A stretch of DNA of 64,000 nt from Ulota crispa (GCA_963920765.1 OY987246.1:11280868-11344867), one strand, 5' to 3'; shown: positions 22,983-35,560, counted from the first letter of the stretch. Numbers and translations: made by a program. Notes: generated by a model not told the origin, from the sequence alone.

Positions 22983-24027
22983 TCATCCACCAAACTGCCT
23001 ACTTCACATTATTTTATCATCCAAAACAATGGCCTCTCAAAGAGAAGTTTGGGTCCAACAAACTTAGAGACCCCAAACAATGATCAAGAGGCCATTTATT
23101 ACATATTTTCAACAGCTTTTCTTGACCTCTCAACAAAGTTTGGCCACTCAATGTGACGGCCTCTCAACTTGGTCAGCAATAGTGTGATGTGGCCCTAAGG
23201 TGACATACCCAGTTCATAGCCCTTGACACAAGATATATCAATTGCTAGTACAATTTGAGGGCACTCTTTTTTCCCCTTATCAATGAGACCTGCCGTTTCA
23301 CCTTATAAACTCTAGAAAAAGGTTGAAAGAAAATGGGTACTATATGATTACCTTTCTCTACTAGTCAAAACTTTGTAATTGCACATAACATTCAGTAGCA
23401 CTAGTAAAGACTACCCTCCTTCCAAGAGAATGGTGTGAAATATTCCACACCTTTCTTTAACTATGGGGACACTTGACTGAATTTGTCAAAGTTTATGAAA
23501 AGGAGACTTAGTTCAATGCACACACGTCATGGAGGCCAGATGTGTCAGAAAATTATAATTTTTTTTTTGTCAAGATGAAGTTTGTGGATAATACCTGAAG
23601 AGAGGGAAAGGCAGCCTCTCTTCAGGCTACTGAATGTTATGAAATTTGAAAATAACCTACTACACTCTTTATGAGTATCTATTCCCGAATGAAAAGCCTA
23701 GAGTTATAAGGCAACTATTAATTATTCCCTGCCGACCCTGGCTTACCAACTTTCCTTTTGAGCAACCTTAATAAAGAAGAGATTTCAGCTTTTCTCTTCC
23801 GGTCTAGAAATTCGCCCGGTGTAGCATCAGTAGCATCAGGGTTGGCTGGAGTAAAGTCATTAGATTTCTGCACTTTTCTCTGTTGGGATCAATGTTTTTT
23901 TTTTCACCTACCACACGTCACATGCCCTCCCAAGAATGGAGAATTTCAAGAGGGAGAGAAGAACATTTGATCCAATTTTTGACAGGGTGGCCTCACGAGA
24001 CCCAAAAAAAACACTGGTTGGGACTGA
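22983..24027. other. Intergenic DNA, no gene
   Basis: Several GGCCTCTCAA motifs in both orientations at 23030-23160 suggest the remains of a TIR element. The rest shows no gene or repeat. Confidence 0.4.
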
Positions 24028-24150
24028 GGGTACATTCACACTTGGTGTTAGGAGAGGTATTAGCAATATGAATGTAGTCTAAAAGTGTGTCCAAATACAT
24101 CTAATTTTTCCTTGCTACTACCCCTCTTAACACCAAGTGTGAACATGCCC
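24028..24150. mobile_element. Tourist-like MITE, copy 2
   Basis: Ends GGGTACATTCACACTTGGTG and the complement CACCAAGTGTGAACATGCCC; right flank TTA, left flank TGA (a diverged TTA). Matches 25-178 throughout, without the internal duplication. Confidence 0.65.
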
Positions 24151-24179
24151 TTAGGGTATTTAATGGTGTTTATAATTTT

Positions 24180-25410
24180 GTGACAAGGATTGAGATTTTT
24201 GTGAGATAGAATTACTTTGACACAAGATTCTAAGGCTAAATCCTTGAAGGTCACATTAAAATGCAATTGCAAACAAAACTAGTGGTTTGATACAAAATTG
24301 TAACACATCAAAGGACTTTAATACTTTGAGACAAAAATCAAGGCTTAAAATTATACAAGGTTAAATCTAGAAGCAAATATAATGGGAGTTAGTCCACTAA
24401 AACAAGATTTAGAGGTTCTATTAGATAGAAATAGATTGAGAAGTATCTAGGCCTCCACGTACATAACATTAAGTCAAGTTTGGAAGCATATCTAAGAAGG
24501 GTTGTCATTTTTTTTTAAATCTCAAACTTTGAATAATCAACAGCAAACCAAGATGCAATGCTCAAGCAAGTAATTCTACTGAGACAAGATGTTGAAGCTC
24601 TTAAGAAAATAATAAATTTGCATTACATCTTTGGTTACAAATCACACAAGGTTGTTTGAAAGCAAATTGAAAAGAATTTAGTAAATTTTTAAATAATTTA
24701 CAATGTTCAATTTTTATTATAAAATCTAGAAACAAGTCTTAAGAAAAGCAGTCCATTGAAAAAAGATTATAGGGTTTTGGATCACACAAGGTCAAAATAT
24801 GAAGTAAATAAGGAAAAAGCTAGATCTTTCTAATGCTAAAAAGAATAGTGGACTAAAAATCATTCATGATCAAATCTAAAAGCAAGTCTAAAGAGCTTTA
24901 GTACTTGAATACAACATTTTAGCTATTTATTATACACGGTCAAATTTGGAAGCAAATATAAAGGAAGTCAAATTAATTCTAGATCACTGATCACCCAAGA
25001 TCATTTTGAGGAGCAAAATTTAAAGAAATCAACATTTTGATATACAAGATTCAAGGGCTTGAAGCAATATTACTAAATAGAAACAAGACTCAACAGCCAA
25101 AAATGATTTAAGGTCAAATCTAGAAGCAAATCTGAAACAAAATCATTTTTTTAATAAAAGATGCTAAGAAATAAGGGCTCCAAGTCTCACAAGACCAGAT
25201 CTGGAAGTGAACAAAAAAATACTACATTTAGATTTTAGACATGATTTTGGGCAATTAACTACACGAGGTCAAATCTTGGTCTCAAATCTTAAGAGTTTTA
25301 GTATTTTGGGACAAGATTCTGAGACTTTGAAAGATGTTAGTAATTTGAGAGAAGATTTTATGGTTGAAAATTAGACATGGTCAAATCTAGAAGCAAAGAA
25401 CTGAATTATA
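24180..25410. repeat. Degenerate satellite-like array, about 65-115 bp period
   Basis: The motif GGTCAAATCTAGAAGCAAAT and variants recur about a dozen times (near 24359, 24473, 24651, 24725, 24799, 24870, 24940, 25005, 25110, 25193, 25268 and 25380), often followed by TTTTAGTATTTTGAGACAAGATT-like sequence in fragments. All are in the same orientation. It looks like an old, decayed tandem array. Confidence 0.6.
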
Positions 25411-25617
25411 CAACTAAAATTAGTAAACATCTGAATTTTTTTGAGCTCTCTTCCAATCGTAATAAGAAGCAAAGAAAAGAATTGTACAGTTGAAATCAAG
25501 AAATCTAGCTATTCAAAAAACCCCACCAGACCAACTCCATCACTAGATATATCTATAATCTATAAAGAAACTTGTGTGGCTACCTGTCAGTTTGGTCTTT
25601 AGATGACTAGCTTACTT

Positions 25618-26020
25618 GATGGGCATGGGGGCTAGATGGGGTAGATGGGGTAGATGCGGTAGATGGGGTAGATGGAGTAGATGGGGTAGATGGAGTAGAT
25701 GGGGTAGATGGGGCATGGGGGTGGGATGGGGTATGGCATGGGATGTGGGGCAGGGCGATGGAATGCGGTGATGGGGAGATGGGACAAGGTGGTGGGGAGA
25801 TGGGACAAGGTGGTGGGAATGTGATGGGCAATGGGATGGGGTGGTGGGGCAATGTGATGGGACGATGAGATGAAGGTGATAGGGGCAATGGGATGGGGTG
25901 GTGGGGCAATGTAATGGGACGATGGGGTGATAGGATAGGGTGGTGGGACGATGAGATGAAGGTGATGGGGGCAATGGGATGGGGGTGGGCATGGGGCAAT
26001 GGGCATGGGGATGGAAGTTG
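25618..26020. repeat. G-rich minisatellite
   Basis: The top strand is extremely G-rich and C-poor. The first part is about ten copies of the 9-mer TAGATGGGG. The second is a longer compound unit built from GGGCAATGGGATGGGGTGG and GGGACGATGAGATGAAGG blocks repeated about three times. Runs of four G are frequent, so quadruplex formation is possible. All three minus-strand frames stay open with Pro/His-rich text, which is a composition artefact. Confidence 0.9.
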
Positions 26021-26329
26021 CTGGGCGAATTCTTCATTTAGCTAGGTAAATGGGTTTACAAACTCGTAATCAACTACATAAATCAACCTAACTCCTAGGA
26101 AAGCCTTTGTAATAGTTTTAAAAAAACCAATCAAAACTCTAAACAATAAGAACTGTTTCATTGTGACGTCAGTGAAGACAAAGCTCTCTAGGATGTCTAA
26201 GAGATGGCACTCACCACACTATGCACATAGGCAACATACCCTATTACCAATGGACCTTAATTCAAAAAGTGATCACAAGAGCTACAACACACCAAATGCC
26301 ATGGGTATGGTATCATTTAAATAAAATTT

Positions 26330-26735
26330 GGGAATTACTATAGCAACACCCTAAATTGCTAACGGGACACCCCCTTTGAGCATGAAAATGTGATTTTTAA
26401 TGTTGATTTTGCTGATTTTTTAATTTGGATCAAAAGATTTGTTTCTCCTTTATCATTCTAAGGTTATACTAAAAAAAATAGGTGTGCTTAAATTTCAAAC
26501 TAAAAATATAGAACTTTTGAGTTACCTAAAGCAAAAATATAAAAAGAAATAGTATTGGTGCAATAATATTTCAATTTTTATTTTATTTGTCATGTCTTCT
26601 TTCAAGGAGGTGATAATGTTGTGATTGAATGAATGATGGACCACTTAATAAATCAAAAATAACACTAAATTATCAATTTTCATGCTCAAAGAGGGTGTCC
26701 CATTAGCAATTCAGGGTGTCGATTTAGTAATTCCC
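26330..26735. mobile_element. Long-TIR MITE, family R (8-bp TSD)
   Basis: 406 bp with about 60-bp TIRs: GGGAATTACTATAGCAACAC and the complement near the right end, both including GGGACACCC and TTTGAGCATGAAAAT. Flanks TAAAATTT and TAAGATTT form an 8-bp duplication with one mismatch. Confidence 0.75.
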
Positions 26736-26743
26736 TAAGATTT

Positions 26744-27258
26744 AGTTAAGGTTTTGTACCAAGTTTCAAAATCTTAAATGAGTGAAGTACATGTTAGTTA
26801 TTAGGGTTTTAATGAGGTAAGGTCAAGGTTAAATTCAAACTTAAAACTGCCCAATTATCACTTCCTTAGAGATTCTGGTCATCACACATGATCATATATA
26901 TTTTGTCATTTCATTTTTTGCCTTCTTCCTTTCCTTGGCCTTTGTGGTCATCCATAAGTGCTTGCTAAGTTGACAAACTTTAGTTGTTTTTTGTATTTTA
27001 AAATTGACATTCCTGTAACTAAGGCATTGGGGCAATAAATTGTATGTCTAATTGAGGTCTTCACAACCAATACAATTTATCTTTAGAAAATTTTGGTCAA
27101 ATGGAAAAAAAGTTGCAATTGTAAGTAACTGTTCTTTTATGTTAAATTGCAATGGAGGTTCCTATGCTAGTGCTACATGACCTTGAATTATTATATAGTT
27201 GTAGGGCATAATTTACATCTGTAATTGATTTCCTATTGGGTCACATGTTTAATCCTTG
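26744..27258. other. AT-rich intergenic DNA, no gene
   Basis: No supported gene or repeat. Confidence 0.45.
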
Positions 27259-27646
27259 AGGTAGGAGCATCCATAAGCGTCAATCTAAGGGTTTTTGGGT
27301 AGGAAAATCAATCAATGAACTTTGAAAATAATATTGTCAAGCTAGGAAGAGGAAACCAAAAAAATTGGCATCAATTTCAAAGTTCCAATTGCAAGCATTT
27401 GTTGGCAAAGATTTTTCAAAGTCCAAAATCAATCAAGCTATGTGTAAGAGATGCTAAAAACAATGGTTATTGGTTCTTGAATAGTGAGATGGGACACTCA
27501 AAAGTATCATGTTAGTCACCCAAAACCACCATTTTGTTACCCATAACCATCAGTTTGTAGCCCACAACCATCTATTTTTCCATTTATTAATCCTTGCCAC
27601 TATTAGTGACGCCCATGGAACACAAAACTTATGGGTGATGCTACCT
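27259..27646. mobile_element. TA-flanked MITE, family M copy 4
   Basis: Ends AGGTAGGAGCATCCATAAGC and the complement ATGGGTGATGCTACCT; right flank TA, left flank TG. The interior is the reverse complement of 29571-29966 over most of its length (for example GTAAGAGATGCTAAAAACAA). Confidence 0.7.
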
Positions 27647-29028
27647 TAAAGGACAAGAAGGACAAAAAACGTATGCTAGAAATACTTGCAGCACGACCAG
27701 CCCCAGATGACCAACCCATCCTTTACATGTTAAATAAAATGACTTAAGTTGAAATTCACAACTCCTATTAAATCTTCATACAATACATAGCTTTTTGGTG
27801 TACTTCAGGATAAAAACAAAGGCTATGTAAGAAAAGTTTTGTGATCCAAAACTAAAATTGAGATATTGACTTTTTTGTACTCTTAGAGTACTTCATTAAC
27901 TGTCAAAATTAAAATTTGTGAATAACAAAAATGAAGTGACCAGAGCAACTTACATTTTTTTCTTTAATGATTATTAAATTTGGTACAATACCAAAACATA
28001 TTTCTGATTTTCTTTTAATTTTTCCACCTTACATGGCTAGCTAAAAAGACTCCAACTTGCCACAAATATCATATTGAAGAGATTTTTGCATTTTTTCTAT
28101 GGTTCTTTGCAAACGACATATTCTCTTCACAAATCAATTTTCACCTAAAATTAAAAGAAGAAGTGTATCACTTAAGAAACATCACAAATTTCAAATATAT
28201 CTATTTTCAACACTTTCATCACAACAATGTCCAAATAAACTTCAATCTTTGGACACCTTGGCAAATTTCTAGTATTTGTCCTATTAAGCCAATATATCAC
28301 AAGACACAATTGCATTAACTTATATATATGCATTATCAATACAATTCATGCCACCAACAAATTCATGTTTTGAGCCAAAGAAGTAACAAATATTAGACCT
28401 TATTTTAAAGGTATATTGCTGCTTTCCTAAACCTTCAATCCTATTAATTGTTTGGATCACTAGCTAGGCTTTATGCTATAGATTTTACATAGAACACTTA
28501 TCAATTGTAAATGTTCAATCAGCACAAATGGCATAAGCATGCAACATTGTATAGCTCTTTTTTAGCCATGCATTTCCATCTTATGTTATGTCTCATTTTA
28601 ATATTGACACCATCACAAGGATTCAAACATTGACATGCAATTATTTATTCAATCCTATGATTACAAATTTGTGAATATATTGACTTTAGTCAACCCAAGC
28701 ATCTCCCATATTTCAAAGTTGAAGCCTCTTGTTTATATCATTTCAAAACATAAATATATGGACATCAAATACACTACCTAAAGTGGGCTAGGTTGCAATA
28801 TGAAGGGGAGCTGAGCCTTATTGTTTACAAAAAAAATCAAACAAAATAAAGCACAAGCAACTCAATGCCAATCCGTGCAATAGCAAGGTGTATGGAGCAA
28901 CCTTGCTCCAAAGAGTTCCAATCCCTAAAAATAGCTTAGTAGACAACCAGTCAAATAGGATGGATGGATAACATGGACAAGAGAAATATTTGCTCAAAAA
29001 ATCAAATGAAACTTCAAAAATGCTTATG
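27647..29028. other. AT-rich intergenic DNA, no gene
   Basis: No supported gene, RNA gene or repeat. Confidence 0.45.
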
Positions 29029-29426
29029 GCCCTTTCACACCAAGTGTTATGGAGCAAACTAGAGAGTCAAAAAGAAGTGCTATGAGCCTTAGTATTCACA
29101 CTTGGAGTACTATGGAGCACTAATAATGACATGGAGTCCACGGTGGCATCACACTTGGAGTACTATGGAGCACTAAAAATGACATGGAGTCCACGGTGGC
29201 ATCTTTTAACACTCACAATTGTTGGGTGTTAGTGGCAGCATTACGGTATTGTAACAACTTACAAAAACAAAGATTTTAGGATTGTTGAGGGAGTGTTATG
29301 GAGGTGGGGAGGAGTCACACAACTAAGTTAGTTGTTAACATTGCTATTGCTTTATGTAAAACTCTAATGTGAACCTGAAACAAAACCTCTGAAAATATTT
29401 AGTTTAATGCTGGGTGCAAATGGGGC
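29029..29426. mobile_element. Probable MITE with internal 53-bp tandem duplication
   Basis: Outer ends GCCCTTTCACACCAAG and the complement of CTGGGTGCAAATGGGGC form an imperfect TIR. Inside, a 53-bp unit starting TCACACTTGGAGTACTATGG occurs twice in tandem (29096-29148 and 29149-29201) with one or two differences. Confidence 0.5.
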
Positions 29427-29570
29427 TTTATATAGCCATACAAACACCTTTGGAAGTGTTTGTTTTACCAAACAATATTTGTGCTTGTATGGTAAAATAT
29501 AAGCAATCATGAGCAAGAGAATATATATTCAATATAAACACAAATTGTCAAAGTTTGAAACCCCCTATTA

Positions 29571-29966
29571 AGGTAGGCACATCCATTCCTATCATGTCCC
29601 CATGGGTGTTACCTGATATTGTCAGGAACTCACAAATATAAATCAAATGGTTATGGGTAATTAAGTGATAGTTATGAGTGACAAAGTGATGGTTGCAGGT
29701 GACTAACATGACGGTTTTGAGTACGCATCTCACTATTTAAGAACCAACAAGCCTTGTTTTTAGCATCTCTTACACATGGTTCCTACAATTTCAGTGATTT
29801 TGGACTTTGAAAAATCTTTGTGAACAAATGCTTGCAATTGGAACCTTGAAATGGATGCCAATATTTTTGGTTTCCACTTCCTAACTTACAGTATTTTTTT
29901 CAAAGTTAGTCAATTGTTTTACCTACTCCAAAACCCTTATTTCCACGCTTATGGGTGTGCCTACCT
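29571..29966. mobile_element. TA-flanked MITE, family M copy 5
   Basis: TA on both sides; ends AGGTAGGCACATCCATTCC and the complement TTATGGGTGTGCCTACCT. Inverted relative to copy 4. Confidence 0.7.
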
Positions 29967-31016
29967 TACCTCATGCAATGTTTAGATGAGAGTTTTCTAC
30001 CTTAAGAGGTACAAGAAGACATTGAACACAACACCAAGGACTTCCAGCAAACCATGTTTATCCACTAGCATCAACAATACATTTGACATTCACAAAACTA
30101 TCCTACATGAACGCAACGATGTTGTAACATTTCCCAAGGCACATGCATGCGTTACACAATAGAGGAATACATTCAAGAAAATATGAGTTTGGGTTTAGGA
30201 TTCAAGATTTCAAGTATTGGGTTTACGTCTTAAATCAGTACCTTGTCTAATACAACAAGCAACATCTAACCTCGAGTACAACATCAAGATTAAAAAAAAA
30301 CTTAATATCATAAATAAAAGACCACAAGTTGACTTAATTTCTGCAAGAGCCGATACTACACAAGTGCCAAATCTAGAAGTAATTTTACTGCACTTGCTCA
30401 CATTATGCTATAGGACAAAGACACATACGTAGGCCACACCTAATAAAGTTTCGTTGCCTATCAAACAAATTATATAATAATCAGCTGTTCAAGCACATAG
30501 GACTTAAAAAATGTCAAGCCAATTCAAAACAAAAAGGCGCTTTGTAGGACAAAAGTATTCCAATGTACTGCATGAAATGTAGGTTCCTCTATGGTACACA
30601 AATGCCAAACATTATCTTCCAAACTTCTAAAACTAGCATCCTGATGTTAAAGTTGTCCTTTTAACTTATTGTCCTATCAACCCTGTTTCAAAAATGAGAA
30701 AAGAAACTTCAAAGCATATACAGATTCAACCAGAACCAGTCCAGTATTGATCAACTTTCTACCAAACTCACTGACACAGAATCAACGATCCAACCTTGAC
30801 AAAATTAGAGAACAGCTCTATTAACTCCTACACTGGTAAAAAACTCAAAGTAACCCAGTCTGCTATTACTACTAGAAAGCATGGAGTTGCAGGTAAGGCA
30901 ATTTTCTCACAAATTTGAGAAACCAGCATCAGCTGCGAGAGTAGAACCATGGTGGCAGGAAAGCAGAGCGAGCAAGAAAAGCTTCCCTACTTTTTCTCTC
31001 CCAGTAGTTGGAGTTT
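29967..31016. other. Downstream region of the fructokinase gene
   Basis: No gene; the last few hundred bases before 31016 are presumably the fructokinase 3' UTR on the minus strand. Confidence 0.4.
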
Positions 31017-34000
31017 TTATACAGGTGTAGTAGTAATAGTAGAGCTGCGAGATCTCCATCTTTGGTAACCTTGCCAGGATGGGTCTGTAGGGGAACTTGC
31101 AGCAGCAGATGGTCTTCCTGCATTATTTGTTCAACAAATTCTTAATCAATTGTACTAAACCAAAAGTTACGTGTACATGCACATGCACATTAACCAGTGA
31201 TCTGTGATTTTCAGAATTAGCTCAAGTCTGGAACTAGGGAGGGTTGGTGCTACATATCTCAAGTATAACACTGTGATATTCACTTAGTTAGGAAGAATAT
31301 TAAAAAAGGTTATAACTTTGCTAAACTTATTCACACTTGCGTGCGTTGCACTAAACAAATATATTTTTGTTGGATAACTACACTCTTCTGTCTACTTAGA
31401 GTGATTTCTAAAATAAAGTGGGAAATTTAAATATCAATGAAGTACAGGACTAAGAATGACTCAACATAAAATATAAAATAAACAGGGTGGTGCACAACTT
31501 AAGAAAGCAGTTGTTGTGTATATTAAATAGAGCAGAGAGTTTACTTAGCATCCTCGTGACGGTATCCCTGTCGGGCATGGACGGAATCGCTCCTCGCTCT
31601 GTGGTTGTAATAGCTCCATAAGCGTTAGCAAATTTTAGAGCTTCTCTCAACCGCGGTTCGTCCTGACATTTCAAAGCATTGATTTGAAACATCTAAACAG
31701 CTTTTCTGCAATAAAAGGGCATAAGGAAGATACCTGACCGAGATCCGTAATAATAGATATACATAATTCAAAACATTTGAGATTTGGGTAAGGAACAATG
31801 CACTAACATCAATGACGCCAAAATCCTTCACAAGGCTAGCCAAAAGGCCAGCACAGAATGCGTCACCAGCCCCAGTTGTGTCAACGACCTGCACTTTAAT
31901 TCCACCCACTTTACCCTTGTATCTCTGCATGCTCACATCAACATATTCATAGGATTAGTGTTTCAACCGTGAGATAGCCAGAAGTTTGGTAAAAGGTAAA
32001 GGAGCTCGCCAGAATAGTGACCACCGTTCACACAAAAAAAGTGATTGTCACTTCTTTTTCAATTACCTTGTTATAATTCATGTATCGTAAGGGTTACAAA
32101 CCTTGCACATAAAGGACTAATGACCTTACAGTTTAGGAACACAAACTCTGCATCTAAAGGCCTTCAGAAGTTCTCGCAAAACATTAGAAAAAGATCACTA
32201 CATTAGCTACACGTTGTTGCTAGCACATGAGTAGGTGATCTTAGACCTATTGCCTAACCTATTACCTGCAGACACCTTCCTGGAGGAGTATTAGTCAGTG
32301 AGTCCAAATGAAAAAAATGCAGAGAATAGTGAGGAGAAATCGTGACAGGGTTACGTTCAAAGTACTTACTATAGAAACACTATGCTGGCAATCATTAATA
32401 AACGTGTTCACACCTGAGTGTAATACCGGCATCCCTCACCACCTTCAGTCACCAACATCAACTTGCATCGAGGGTGAAACATTCTCATGTTGTTCTCATC
32501 CTTTGTTGGGTCTCCGCCAGTGAGAAATGTCACCTCCTCGTCGCTTACCTTCAGAACCCCATTACACAGGCAAACATCTCTGATATCAGCCCTCCAGATG
32601 TTTAAGCAATTCATGACAGTCTTTGCTCATATCCTTAGGTCACAACGTCATAGGCATATGTTGCGGAGTGTTACTCATGATTTGGAAGGAGGGTAAACAT
32701 TTGCAATGTTTTGCTGGTTTAGAAGTCTAAAAAGCACTAGTTTCATGGACTCTAATTTTATTAATAAAACGAGACCATGATTATTGTACTACAACACCTG
32801 CTTTAGATTTACGTATCATCAATTTAAAAGTTAATCAGTTGTGAGTAACCTTCAAACCCTCACCTTAATAATATCGGCTTGATCCCAAATACTCTTAATA
32901 CCCGCTTTAGCAGCCTCCGGTGAAGGCCAAAGTGGCAGTCGCAGATTTGGGTCGTAAGACAGCAAGCACCCTCCTTCTCTAGCAATCCTCATTGCTTCCA
33001 TGTGTGTTGATCGTGAAGGCTCGGTGATCAAGCTGATAGATCCATAATGCATTATAGAAGCCTGTAGATGGCATTTGATTAATTCATAAATTGACCTAAT
33101 CACGAATAATGACATGTTGTGGAATCTCTCATTGCCATAAAAAGTGATCAAGCAGCAGAGATAACTTGAAGACTTCACACGGAAATGCTACAAAAGCAGG
33201 TAAATAAACACACGGTTTGGAACTTCGGATTCCATAGGATAGAAATCGTTCAAATAAAAAACAAACAGTTTGTGAAGGTGATTGAGAAAGAAGGCAACTT
33301 GGTACCTGCTTGAGAATATCAGTATCAAGCTCCTTCACCTCAAACAGCATGTCTGCACTAGGGTTTCGATAGAACATAAACTCTCGTTCTCCATCTGCCC
33401 GCAATGTCACAAATGCAAGTGCAGTCCTGGCATTTGGATCAAAGCGACAACCTTTTGTTTCCACTCTATTCTCTTTCAACACCTCCACCAACATGTACCC
33501 AAACTCATCGTCTCCAACCTGTACACCATCAAGCAAGCTTCAGAGAGTCGTTTTTACAATTCTGTTGAATTAACACGAGCAGGTTCCACCAAAAGGGGAC
33601 TTCGAGAAAGAGCTCTGTGACAGTAGGCCATGGGCAAAATACCTTTCCAACAAAGGCGGCATTTCCTCCAAGCTTTGCAACCCCAACAGCAACGTTGGCA
33701 GGTGCACCTCCAGGCGCTTTCTTAAATGCTGGGGCATCAGCAAGCGAAACTCCTCCCACAGTCGGCACAAAATCAATGAGCAACTCTCCAAAGCACACCA
33801 CCAATTCATGTTTGCCAGTAACTGCGCAGACACGACATAAGTTCAACAACAGGACATACGTCGTGCTGAGCAACAGCAACGAAGACAGAGACAAGTTAGC
33901 ATGTGCGAATCGGTATAAACCAAACCCTAGAGTCTGCAAAACGAATCGTTTATTATTCTTCTGTAATCCATCTCTGATTCAATTCTCGATGCTCGCAACG

Positions 34001-34341
34001 GAGTCATCTTGAAGCTCGGCACTACCAAACCAGAGAAGAATCCAGTTACGTATGCAACCCGAAAATCAACTATCTCAGAACCTCAAAAATGAAACCTAAT
34101 CACGCGAACAGAGAAAGTAAGGGAGGCTCAGAAGTGAAAGAGAGAGAGAGAGACGAAGATATTGCTCACGTTCAGGAGAACCGCGATTGGGCGAGAAACT
34201 GGTATCAAAATTCCCAACGGGGGAGGCACCTCTGGAAGGGCCACCCCTGCCCTGTGGTGATGAGTGATTATGCCTGCCATGAGGCGGGGAGTGATTACAC
34301 GCCCTATTGCGACCCCGAGGAGGAGAGAGATTCGGACTCAT
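31017..34341 (-). CDS. FRK: Fructokinase (PfkB family), probably plastid-targeted, 8 exons
   Basis: Phosphorylates fructose to fructose 6-phosphate with ATP. Assembled on the minus strand as 34341-34170, 33821-33643, 33518-33306, 33061-32864, 32548-32414, 31924-31808, 31662-31545 and 31117-31017 (1233 nt, 410 aa). All junctions are GT-AG and the phases agree. PfkB signatures are visible: GGAPANVA (95-102) and DTTGAGD (314-320, catalytic Asp320). [19 protein letters not shown] and [11 protein letters not shown] closely resemble plant fructokinases, the latter the plastid FRK3 type. Residues 1-60 precede the core and are rich in Ser, Pro, Arg, Gly and His with almost no acidic residues, including SPPRGR and SPPHGR; this suits a plastid transit peptide (inference). 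The last exon adds about 33 residues ([18 protein letters not shown] and more) beyond the usual end. If it is skipped, the frame runs 22 codons past 31545 and stops at 31450. Core assignment is certain; both termini are less so. Confidence 0.9.
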
Positions 34342-34704
34342 ATATGAGATGAACGAAGAGGTCAGGAAAGGAACCGACAACAGGAGGGGGTCTTCTCAAA
34401 TGCCAAACAAAACTCTGAGAGCCGGGTAAAAAAAAACCAGAGGAAATCGTAACATGTGGACTCGAAGGGAGCTCTGCGTGACATGGATTTGAAAAGTCAC
34501 TGCTGCCATATACGTAGGCAAAGCTATGGTACCTTATTCTCCAGCCTGCCTTTCCCTACATGTTCCTCTTCAGTAGCACACACAGTCACCGCAACCGAAT
34601 CCAGTGTAAATACGATCTCTGATGTTAAAAATGGTACCCTAACCGCTCGTAGCGTACCTAATGCTTTTCATTGGGCATTGCGACTGAAATCCATCAGATA
34701 CAGC
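34342..34704. other. Probable fructokinase promoter region
   Basis: Upstream of the minus-strand fructokinase start. Mixed composition, no clear TATA box, no other gene. Confidence 0.35.
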
Positions 34705-35560
34705 TTAGTTCGGATAATCTGGTGCTCGTTCTGGTGTGAAGGTCCAGTTGAATACCAGAAGTGGCCAAAGACTCCCCAGTAAAAGGCCACCTGAACTTCC
34801 CATCATGCACGAGGTATTGAGGAGATTACTGCCATGAAATTCCATCGTGAATGAACTACCTTCGATGTACATCCTCACCATATTCCACCAATTCACTTGC
34901 ACCTGCACGGGGGTTAAGTAAGAAACAAACCTCAGCTGATGGTTTTGAGACAACATGGAACCCCTAACCCTAATTTTGAAGCCTACCTTACAGAGGGGTA
35001 CCTGTTTTGTTAAGAATGAGCAGGAGCATGAGCATGTGCATGAATACCTCTCTAGTAGAATCAGGAAAAACAATTGCAAGCAAACCAGGGCGTCAAATCA
35101 TGTTCAACTTCAGAGTCAGCTGACCTGTGTTGCTCTCCTAAGTTATTTGATATTCCCACTGAACATTCCACAGCTTGAGCAAGAAGATCGAATTTCCGAG
35201 CTGTCCCGTCTCCCGAATGCTTCAGGCATCCAAGCGAATTTCGAATTCGAAAACCAGTAACATCATGCTGTATAAATGAAATTGCTAATATAGAAAGTGT
35301 TGAAAGAAAGTCTGCCAGGTTCAACTGAGCCTCTTCGACAGCTTCGCCCTCAAAATTAATTCTGGTTCGGAGTGAACACGTGTACGAGTTTACTTTCTTA
35401 CCAGTTGCTGCAGAAATCTCAGGTAGAACAATCAAGATAAACAACCATTGACGAAAGATAAACAATCCACTTATAATTTGCTTCAGGTCCCTAAACTTCA
35501 CACGTGTATGTTGATAATGTTTCAAAATATACTTGAAAGCCATGCATGGATACATCTAAG
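34705..35560 (-). other. Unassigned exon-like sequences on the minus strand
   Basis: GC content is raised and several stretches look exonic. About 35360-35100 reads as RTRINFEGEAVEEAQLNLAD and, after a possible acceptor (TTTATACAG), as HDVTGFRIRNSLGCLKHSG to a possible donor (CACAG|GTCAGC). About 34903-34850 follows a good acceptor (CCCCCGTGCAG) and reads VQVNWWNMVRMYIEGSSFT. About 34780-34690 can read VAFYWGVFGHFWYSTGPS after TTCAG. I could not join them into one frame or recognise a family. It could be a small gene, a non-coding transcript or a remnant. Confidence 0.2.

Noticed and set aside
25607-26037. Three overlapping Pro/His/Ser-rich frames on the minus strand
   Set aside because: They are translations of the G-rich minisatellite in all three frames, so openness is due to composition.
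33529-33939. Fructokinase starting with [16 protein letters not shown]
   Set aside because: This N-terminus is unspliced intron; the acceptor GCGCAG and donor at 34169 join a better exon in frame.
34096-34380. Separate small Arg/Ser-rich protein upstream of fructokinase
   Set aside because: It is exon 1 of fructokinase plus intron read-through; the upstream part lacks an ATG.
34955-34975. Telomere-like AACCCTAA motifs
   Set aside because: Only one or two units; plant promoters often carry such telo-box motifs by chance or function, so there is no interstitial telomere.
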